Position numbers and translations under genes: made by a program. 15,553 bases of DNA, taken from NCBI GenBank assembly GCA_025450375.1, contig JANWHO010000157.1:1-15553 (forward strand). The letters run 5' to 3'. This DNA comes from Chloroflexota bacterium. Its GTDB lineage: Bacteria > Chloroflexota > UBA5177 > JANWHV01. Within the stretch, counting starts at the first letter, position 1. Every line of letters starts with the position of its first letter. The notes below the pieces were generated by a model. That model was not told where the DNA came from, did no database searches, and saw only the letters and a list, made by a program, of their open reading frames with translations. Shown in pieces: positions 1 through 5,437 of the stretch.

Positions 1-834
1 GCCGACGCCGCCCTGACCGTGGGGGCGATCGACAAGAGCAAGAACCTGGCTCCATTTAGCTCGCGCGGCCCTCGTCTGGGCGACTTCGCCCTGAAGCCGG
101 ATATCGTGGCCCCGGGCGTGAACATCACCTCGGCCCGCGCAAACGGAAGCGACGGCAATTGGTACGTCGCCTATTCGGGCACCAGCATGGCAACCCCCAT
201 GGTCTCGGGCGCCGCCGCCATTGTCTGGCAACTGCATCCAGGGTGGTCGGCCCAACAGGTGAAGGCTGCCTTGATGAATGCCGCCAATCCGATCGGCCCT
301 CGGTGCGAGGTCGGCTGCGACACCTTTGCGTTGGCGCCGGGGCCCACCAGCGAGTGTTCCGACACGACAGGCTGTCTGTTCTGGGAGCAGCCGGTGAGCC
401 ATCTGGACACACAAGCCGCGGCGGAGCCGTGTGACGGCTGCGACGGATACGTAGGTGCCTTCGATCAGGGGAGCGGACTGGTGGCGCTGGCGGGCAATCT
501 AAACCAGTCAGCGGTGTCCGAGCCGGCAAGCCTGAGCTATGGCGCCTTAAAGGGCAGCGAGCAGCAGACCCGCGCGCTCACCCTGCGGAATCTCACCGGA
601 GCCACTCTCACCATGGTCCCAATCGCCCACCTCCAGGGCCCAGAAGGCTCGCTGCAAGGGGGAATCGGTGTGTCGGCTGGAGTGATTACCCTGCCCCCTG
701 GCGGCACGACCGCCCTCCGGGTCGGCATTCAGGGGCCGCCGGCCCCAGGGCCCTACACGGGAGACATCAGCTTTATTGATGAGACAACGGGGACGCGGGT
801 CGCCCGCGCAACCCTTGCCTTTGTTATTCGTTAA
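1..834 (+). CDS. Subtilisin-family (S8) serine protease, C-terminal part
   Basis: The reading frame is open from base 1, so the gene begins upstream; 277 residues are visible. They hold the end of a peptidase S8 catalytic domain: FSSRGP (near residue 19), DIVAPGV, and the serine motif GTSMATPM with the nucleophile at window residue 62 (bases 184-186). The Asp and His of the triad must lie outside the window. Between the serine helix and the usual closing motif (here GSGLVAL) there is an insertion of about 60 residues with six cysteines (window residues 102, 106, 119, 125, 144, 147). From about residue 170 a beta-rich, Ig-like accessory domain runs to the stop; such domains are common at the C terminus of secreted subtilases. 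No C-terminal membrane anchor or sortase signal is seen, so a secreted, soluble enzyme is likely, although the signal peptide is out of view. The family assignment is firm; the substrate is unknown. Confidence 0.93.
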   Translation, partial: ADAALTVGAIDKSKNLAPFSSRGPRLGDFALKPDIVAPGVNITSARANGSDGNWYVAYSGTSMATPMVSGAAAIVWQLHPGWSAQQVKAALMNAANPIGPRCEVGCDTFALAPGPTSECSDTTGCLFWEQPVSHLDTQAAAEPCDGCDGYVGAFDQGSGLVALAGNLNQSAVSEPASLSYGALKGSEQQTRALTLRNLTGATLTMVPIAHLQGPEGSLQGGIGVSAGVITLPPGGTTALRVGIQGPPAPGPYTGDISFIDETTGTRVARATLAFVIR

Positions 835-844
835 GGAGCGGGGG

Positions 845-1093
845 ATGAGCAAGGACGGACAGGTGGCCAAGGCCAAGAAAGATCTGGCGCGGGCTCAAAA
901 AGTGGACGAGAGCCAGATCGCGGTAAAGTCGGTTTCCTCTACGCAGTGGAACGACGCCTCGCTCGGGCTGAAGAAGGGCGACAGCTCCTTCGCCATGATC
1001 ATGATTGACGGCTATATCATAGACCTTGAAACCGGAGGCCGGACCTACCGTTATCACGCGGATGAGGACAGTAGGGTCGTGCGCGCCTGGTAG
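845..1093 (+). CDS. Small WxDASLG-type protein of unknown function
   Basis: This is an 82-residue protein starting at ATG 845, with a good ribosome site (AAGGAG, 833-838, 6-base spacer) that overlaps the stop of the protease gene, so translation is probably coupled. An N-terminal basic helix (KAKKDLARAQ) is followed by a beta-rich part with W-N-D-A-S-L-G, then GYIIDLETGG and TYRYH. From memory this matches a family of small domains in Chloroflexota and Actinomycetota, whose usual form is a K/R-x2-LA-x2-L-x-V helix followed by WPDxSLGCP, GY-I-L and Y-YH. I know of no established function. Here the Cys-Pro after SLG is replaced by Leu-Lys. There is no signal peptide or membrane segment, unlike many relatives that sit in lipoproteins. 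Its position behind a secreted protease hints at a partner or inhibitor-like role, but that is only a guess. Confidence 0.8.
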   Translation: MSKDGQVAKAKKDLARAQKVDESQIAVKSVSSTQWNDASLGLKKGDSSFAMIMIDGYIIDLETGGRTYRYHADEDSRVVRAW

Positions 1094-1120
1094 CAAAAGC
1101 AGGAAGGGACACGGAGCAGC

Positions 1121-2602
1121 ATGGCTGAAGCGTACCTGAATTACATTGGCGGGCGCTGGATCCCCGCCCAATCCGGCGGCACCTTCGAGAGCCGGAATCC
1201 CGCCCACCCCAGCGAGGTGATCGGCGTGTTCCCCCGGAGCGCCGCCGCGGACGTCTCGGCGGCGATTGCCGCCGCCGAGGAAGCGCACAGGGCATGGCGC
1301 TTGGTTCCGGCTCCTCATCGTGGCGACGTGGTGCTGAAGGCGTCGATGATCATCGAGCGGCGGAAGGAAGAACTTGCCGTCCTGATGACCCGCGAGATGG
1401 GCAAGGTGCTTGCCGAGGCGCGGGGCGATGTTCAGGAAGCCATCGACATGGGCAAATACATCGCCGGGGAAGGCCGCCGTTTCACCGGCCAGACCGTCCC
1501 CTCGGAACTACGCGACAAATTCGCCATGTTGATCCGCGACTCCATCGGGGTGGTGGGGCTGATTACACCCTGGAACTTCCCCCTCGCCATTCCCTCCTGG
1601 AAGATTTTCCCCGCCCTCATCTGCGGCAACGGCATCGTCTTCAAGCCGGCCGAGGATACGCCGACCGTGGCCACCGACGTCGTCCAGACTCTCGAGGCAG
1701 CGGGGGTGCCGCCTGGCGTGCTCAACCTTGTCCATGGCTATGGTCCCGAGGCTGGCCAGCCCCTCCTTGAGGATCCAAGAGTGAGGATGATCTCATTCAC
1801 CGGCTCCAGCGACGTGGGTCGGCTGGTGGCCGAGGAGGCGGGGAAGCGGCTCAAGCGCGTATCGCTGGAGTTAGGGGGCAAGAATGCCATCGTGGTCATG
1901 GAGGATGCCGACGTGGATCTGGTGGTGGATGGCGCCCTCTGGGGCGGCTTCGGCACCTCCGGTCAGCGTTGCACGGCCAGCAGCCGACTGATCGTCCATC
2001 AGGGGATCGCCTCCAGGGTCACCGAGGCACTGGTCGAGCGCGTGCGGGCGCTTAAGGTAGGGGACGGTCTCGATCCCAGCGTTCAGGTGGGTCCCGTGAT
2101 CAATCGCGAGCAACTGGAGCGCATCCACGGCTATACGGCGGTCGGGACCAAGGAAGGGGCGCGCCTCCTCACCGGCGGCAAGATTCTCAGCGAGGATCTG
2201 GACAACGGGCACTTCTACGCCCCCACTTTGTTCGACAAGGTCCAACCCACCATGCGGATTGCCCAGGAGGAGATCTTCGGTCCCACGGTGGGAATCAGCA
2301 GCGTGACCGATTTCGACCAGGCACTTGAAGTCGCGAATGGCACCCAGTACGGCCTTTCGCTCGCGATCTACACCAAGGACATCGATCGAGCCTTCCGCGC
2401 GATCCGCGATCTCCAGTCCGGTCTGGTCTACGTCAACGCTCCCACGATCGGGGCCGAGATTCAGCTTCCATTCGGCGGAATCAAAGGAACGGGCAACGGT
2501 CACCGTGAGGCTGGTTTCAGTGCCGTGGAGCAGTTCAGCGAATTGAAGTCGGTGTACATCGACTATAGTGGGAAACTACAGCGCGCCCAAATCGACGTGT
2601 GA
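1121..2602 (+). CDS. NAD(P)-dependent aldehyde dehydrogenase (ALDH superfamily)
   Basis: A full-length 493-residue ALDH that oxidises an aldehyde or semialdehyde to the acid. All hallmarks are visible: TPWNFP with the catalytic-pocket Asn152, KPAEDTP for cofactor binding, FTGSSDVGR, ELGGKN with the general-base Glu250, GQRCTASSR with the nucleophile Cys284, and EEIFGP with Glu384. The C-terminal part has PFGGIKGTGNGHREAG and ends in SGKLQRAQIDV. By recall it sits near the alpha-ketoglutaric-semialdehyde and related semialdehyde dehydrogenases (the B. subtilis YcbD/GucD type), but the sequence alone does not settle the substrate. The start is ATG 1121, with ACGGAG just upstream and a stronger AGGAAGGGA at 1101-1109. 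The gap to the small upstream gene is 27 bases, so it probably ends the protease operon, although the functional link is unclear. The convergent neighbour is an amino-acid-dehydrogenase-like gene. Confidence 0.95.
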   Translation: MAEAYLNYIGGRWIPAQSGGTFESRNPAHPSEVIGVFPRSAAADVSAAIAAAEEAHRAWRLVPAPHRGDVVLKASMIIERRKEELAVLMTREMGKVLAEARGDVQEAIDMGKYIAGEGRRFTGQTVPSELRDKFAMLIRDSIGVVGLITPWNFPLAIPSWKIFPALICGNGIVFKPAEDTPTVATDVVQTLEAAGVPPGVLNLVHGYGPEAGQPLLEDPRVRMISFTGSSDVGRLVAEEAGKRLKRVSLELGGKNAIVVMEDADVDLVVDGALWGGFGTSGQRCTASSRLIVHQGIASRVTEALVERVRALKVGDGLDPSVQVGPVINREQLERIHGYTAVGTKEGARLLTGGKILSEDLDNGHFYAPTLFDKVQPTMRIAQEEIFGPTVGISSVTDFDQALEVANGTQYGLSLAIYTKDIDRAFRAIRDLQSGLVYVNAPTIGAEIQLPFGGIKGTGNGHREAGFSAVEQFSELKSVYIDYSGKLQRAQIDV

Positions 2603-2652
2603 GGACCGACCATTGCGGATCACGCCCTCCATGCCGAATCGCGCCTGTCGTG

Positions 2653-2693
2653 GTAGGGGCACCGGGTACCCTCTGGGTGATGGGTGCCCCTAC
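2653..2693. repeat. Intergenic hairpin (REP-like / bidirectional terminator)
   Basis: The arms GTAGGGGCACC (2653-2663) and GGTGCCCCTAC (2683-2693) are perfect 11-base inverted repeats. The 19-base loop contains a second palindrome, GGGTACCC (2664-2671), and ACCC/GGGT can also pair. It lies in the 118-base gap between the convergent aldehyde dehydrogenase and dehydrogenase-like genes, where a two-way terminator is expected, but there is no clear T-run on either side. The sharp TAGGGGC ends look more like a dispersed palindromic repeat. The rest of the gap (2603-2652, 2694-2720) holds nothing that I recognise. Confidence 0.7.
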
Positions 2694-2720
2694 TCAGCCG
2701 CGCTCCCTCCTCGGACTTGC

Positions 2721-3992
2721 TCAGGGGTAGATGCCGCGCATGGCGGTTGCCTGGGCCACCGCGCCCATCCCCTGGACATATGCTGCCGCCCGATAGCTGA
2801 CCCCGAGGCGCTCCTTGGTGGCCGTCACCGCGTTGAAGGCGTCAAGGAGAGTGGACTCCAGGCGAGCGTTCACCTGCGATTCGCTCCAGAAGCTCTCTTG
2901 CAAGCCCTGCACCCATTCAAAGTAGGCGACCGTGACCCCTCCCGCTCCGGCCAGGATGTCCGGTAACACCGTAATCCCTCGATCGTCGAGGATGCGATCC
3001 GCCTCCTCCGTGGTCGGGCCATTCGCCCCCTCGACCACCAGCCGCGCCCGCACCGAGCCGGCGTTGACGGCAGTGATCTGATTCTCCACCGCCGCCGGGA
3101 TCAGGATGTCGCAGGGGCAGGTCAGCAACTCAGCATTGCTCATCGCATCCGCCCCTGGAAAGCCGGCCAGTTGGCCGGTGGCCGCTCGATGCGCCAGCAA
3201 AGCGGGAATATCAAGGCCCTTGGCATTATAGAGCCCGCCCGCCGCTTCGCTGACCGCCACCACTCGGCAACCCGCCGAGTGGAGCAGACCGGCGACCACC
3301 GAGCCCACGCTACCAAAGCCCTGCACGGCGATCCCGACCTGGGACAGGTCCAGATCAAGGCATGCCGCCGCCTGGCGCAGAAGAAAAAAGAGGCCGCGCC
3401 CGGTCGCGTCATGACTCCCCTCGGAGCCGCCGATACTGACCGGCTTCCCCGTCACCACGGCCGGCACGCTAAACCCCTGGTGCATGCTATAGGTGTCCAT
3501 AATCCAGGCCATCACCTGGCCGTCGGTATGCAAGTCGGGTGAGACGATATCGCTTGAGGGCCCGATCAAGATGGCCACTTCGGTGGCGTAACGACGGGTC
3601 ATCCGCTCCAACTCACGGCGCGTATAGGCGTTTGGATCGCAGACCACCGCGCCGGCGGAGCCGCCAAAGGGGAGGCCCATCAAGCCGCACTTCCAGGTCA
3701 TCAACATGGCCAGGGCAATCACTTCGCCGACCGACGCATCGGCTTCATACCGCAACCCACCGATCGCGGGTCCGCGGTTGATGTTGTGCTGCACCCGGAA
3801 GCCGGTAAGAACCTCTTGTTCACCGTTGGCCAGCTCGAAAGGAACCTGGACGGTAAGGATGCGCTTCGGTGTGCGCAGCACCAGGTGCATATCCTCGTCC
3901 AACCCCATCAGGGCCGCGGCCGCGTCTACCTGCCGCAGGGCAATCGCGTACAACTCCGAGCCGATCTGGGCCGGCGCGACCGGGCTCATCAT
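2721..3992 (-). CDS. Glu/Leu/Phe/Val dehydrogenase-family protein, probably lacking the catalytic Lys
   Basis: A full-length member (423 residues) of the GDH family. Recognisable segments: TGFRVQHN, GPAIGGLRY, LAMLMTWKCGLMGLPFGG, SPDLHTDGQVMAWIMDTYS, VVTGKP, the nucleotide-binding loop VQGFGSVG (223-230), VEGANGPTT and FEWVQ near the end. In true glutamate dehydrogenases the motifs are GPxKGG, MTxK and GGxKGG, plus a catalytic Asp. Here the first Lys is Ile77 and the last, catalytic, Lys is Ala113; the middle Lys101 and Asp153 are kept. Ile at the first site also occurs, as a hydrophobic residue, in leucine and phenylalanine dehydrogenases, but those keep the catalytic Lys. The protein may be a non-catalytic regulatory subunit, as described for Thermus GdhA, or may have a changed reaction. 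I chose ATG 3992 because AGGAG lies 8 bases upstream; the in-frame GTG at 4001 abuts that site. The gene follows the small zinc-ribbon gene by 30 bases, probably in one operon. Confidence 0.9.
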   Translation of the reverse strand: MMSPVAPAQIGSELYAIALRQVDAAAALMGLDEDMHLVLRTPKRILTVQVPFELANGEQEVLTGFRVQHNINRGPAIGGLRYEADASVGEVIALAMLMTWKCGLMGLPFGGSAGAVVCDPNAYTRRELERMTRRYATEVAILIGPSSDIVSPDLHTDGQVMAWIMDTYSMHQGFSVPAVVTGKPVSIGGSEGSHDATGRGLFFLLRQAAACLDLDLSQVGIAVQGFGSVGSVVAGLLHSAGCRVVAVSEAAGGLYNAKGLDIPALLAHRAATGQLAGFPGADAMSNAELLTCPCDILIPAAVENQITAVNAGSVRARLVVEGANGPTTEEADRILDDRGITVLPDILAGAGGVTVAYFEWVQGLQESFWSESQVNARLESTLLDAFNAVTATKERLGVSYRAAAYVQGMGAVAQATAMRGIYP

Positions 3993-4022
3993 CCTTCTCA
4001 CTCCTCTGTGAGCAGTCTTCGG

Positions 4023-4244
4023 TTAGGAAACCTCCTCGGCTTCCCAGCGTCCGGTCTTCCGGTCGATCACCATCGGCTGGTTGCAACTATCGCAGTATAT
4101 CTCCATACCTTCAAGCGGGAAAAACACACCCACGTTACTGCCGCAGTGCGGGCACTCCACCCGCGCGTAGGCGCTCTTCGACCGGTTTACCAGTTGATAC
4201 GCCACCGCACCGCCGATGACTAGGCCCATAACCCGCCACAGCAT
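4023..4244 (-). CDS. Small membrane-anchored zinc-ribbon protein
   Basis: A 73-residue protein with an N-terminal hydrophobic segment (about residues 5-19, GLVIGGAVAYQLV) and then a soluble zinc ribbon, with CPHC at 31-34 and CDSC at 51-54 separated by 16 residues. The tail is acidic. The segment is short and is followed by Arg/Lys, which suggests a single anchor with the ribbon in the cytoplasm. ATG 4244 is preceded by GGGAGG with suitable spacing. The gene lies 30 bases upstream of the dehydrogenase-like gene on the same strand, so the two are probably co-transcribed. I do not recognise the family beyond the zinc ribbon. Confidence 0.75.
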   Translation of the reverse strand: MLWRVMGLVIGGAVAYQLVNRSKSAYARVECPHCGSNVGVFFPLEGMEIYCDSCNQPMVIDRKTGRWEAEEVS

Positions 4245-4323
4245 TCCGTGCGACCTCCCGCGTTTATCTCGATCACTGTTTCAGCCAACATCACACGCCA
4301 TGACCGGCGGGCGACCTGCATGG

Positions 4324-4353
4324 ATTATCCTGCATCGCGTTCATTTGGCGCAA
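4324..4353 (-). promoter_or_regulatory. Candidate promoter for the zinc-ribbon/dehydrogenase operon
   Basis: Read on the minus strand, TTGCGC (complement of 4348-4353), an 18-base spacer and GATAAT (complement of 4324-4329) form a plausible sigma-70-type promoter about 80 bases before ATG 4244. The -10 matches TATAAT at five of six bases; the -35 matches at three. Confidence 0.4.
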
Positions 4354-4364
4354 GCGGGGCCAAG

Positions 4365-4394
4365 TTCACCTCCTCGGCCCGCGCGTGCTACCCT
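4365..4394 (+). promoter_or_regulatory. Candidate extended -10 promoter for hemC-mutS-mutL
   Basis: TTCACC (4365-4370) is followed, after an 18-base spacer, by TACCCT (4389-4394), with TGC directly before the -10 (extended -10 form). Transcription would start near base 4401, a few bases before the ribosome site at 4412-4418. The -10 is weak on its own; the TGC extension and the similarity to other candidates in the window support it. Confidence 0.35.
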
Positions 4395-4426
4395 ATCAGG
4401 ACGGTTATCGCGGAGGAGCAAGAAGC

Positions 4427-5437
4427 TTGTCCACCAGGAGTCCCGAGCGCGCCGCCAAGGATGTACCCAGCCCGAATACTCAAGCCGACCCACGCGCCGA
4501 GCGGCCCATCCGCCTGGGCACGCGCGGTAGCGCGCTTGCGCTCGCCCAAACAGAAATCGTCCGGGCCCTTCTCGACCAACAAGCGCCGCCGATTCGCTCC
4601 GTGGTGGAAGTCGTGCAGTCCCTCGGAGACCGCGTGCCGGATCGCCCACTGGCCGCCCTGAGCGCGCAAGGCATCTTTACCGAGGCCCTGGAACTCGCCT
4701 TAAGGGAATCACGCGTGGACGCCGTTATTCATTCCGCCAAGGATCTCCCGAGCACCCTTCCGTCGGATATGGTGCTGGCTGCCACGCCGGGCCGTGACGA
4801 CCCGCGGGATTGCCTGGTGACCGCCAGTGGCCTGAGTCTCCTGGACCTTCCTCTGGGCGCCACCGTGGGGACTGGGAGCCCGCGGCGAGTCTCCCAACTC
4901 CTCGGTCTCCGCCCCGACCTCCGATTCGAGCCTTTGCGCGGCAACGTGGATACACGTAGACGCGCTGCCCTTACCGGTAGGGTGGATGCGGTGGTGCTGG
5001 CGGCCGCCGGCCTCCGCAGGCTGGGCCTCATGGACCGTCACGCCGTTGTCCTCTCGATTGAGCAGTGCCTGCCCCAGGCTGGTCAAGGGACGCTGGCGAT
5101 TGAGATCCGAGCGACGGACCACCAGATGGCTCGCGTCTTCCGCGCCCTGGACGCCACGCATGGTGAGACTCGAGCCTGCCTGGTCGCCGAACGCGCGGTT
5201 TTGGCCAACCTTCGGGCGGGGTGCCAAGCACCCATTGCCGCCTACGCCGAGATCCTTCCCGATCAGTCCCTTCTTCTGCGAGGATGCGTCACCTCAATTG
5301 ACGGCCGGGAAATGCTCCGGGCCTCGCGTCAGGGAACCGCGGATACGGCGGGCGAGATCGGGCGCGTCGTGGCCGAGGATCTGCGGAGCCAGGGGGCCAG
5401 TGCTGTCCTGGCGGCCGCCGCGAAGGGGGTGACGTGA
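4427..5437 (+). CDS. hemC: Hydroxymethylbilane synthase (porphobilinogen deaminase)
   Basis: HemC joins four porphobilinogens into hydroxymethylbilane in cytoplasmic haem/tetrapyrrole synthesis, using a covalently bound dipyrromethane primer. The protein has 336 residues and shows IRLGTRGSALALAQ, HSAKDLPS with catalytic Asp106, GTGSPRR, LRGNVDTR, LPQAGQGTLAIE and, near the end, LRAGCQAPIAAY, in which Cys266 anchors the cofactor. I chose TTG 4427 because GGAGGAG (4412-4418) sits 8 bases upstream; an in-frame GTG at 4385 has no such site. Even so the protein carries an N-terminal extension of about 27 residues, rich in Arg, Pro and Asp, before the usual start of the fold. The stop overlaps the start of mutS (GTGA). 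No other haem gene is in view, so hemC has been separated from its usual partners. Confidence 0.96.
   Translation: MSTRSPERAAKDVPSPNTQADPRAERPIRLGTRGSALALAQTEIVRALLDQQAPPIRSVVEVVQSLGDRVPDRPLAALSAQGIFTEALELALRESRVDAVIHSAKDLPSTLPSDMVLAATPGRDDPRDCLVTASGLSLLDLPLGATVGTGSPRRVSQLLGLRPDLRFEPLRGNVDTRRRAALTGRVDAVVLAAAGLRRLGLMDRHAVVLSIEQCLPQAGQGTLAIEIRATDHQMARVFRALDATHGETRACLVAERAVLANLRAGCQAPIAAYAEILPDQSLLLRGCVTSIDGREMLRASRQGTADTAGEIGRVVAEDLRSQGASAVLAAAAKGVT

Noticed and set aside
824..1318. Long minus-strand open frame opposite the small protein and ALDH start
   Set aside because: It is antisense to two well-supported genes with good ribosome sites, and its product has no recognisable motif; open antisense frames are common in GC-rich DNA.
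2721..4001. GTG 4001 as the start of the dehydrogenase-like gene
   Set aside because: The AGGAG site abuts that GTG, leaving no spacer, whereas it is 8 bases from ATG 3992.
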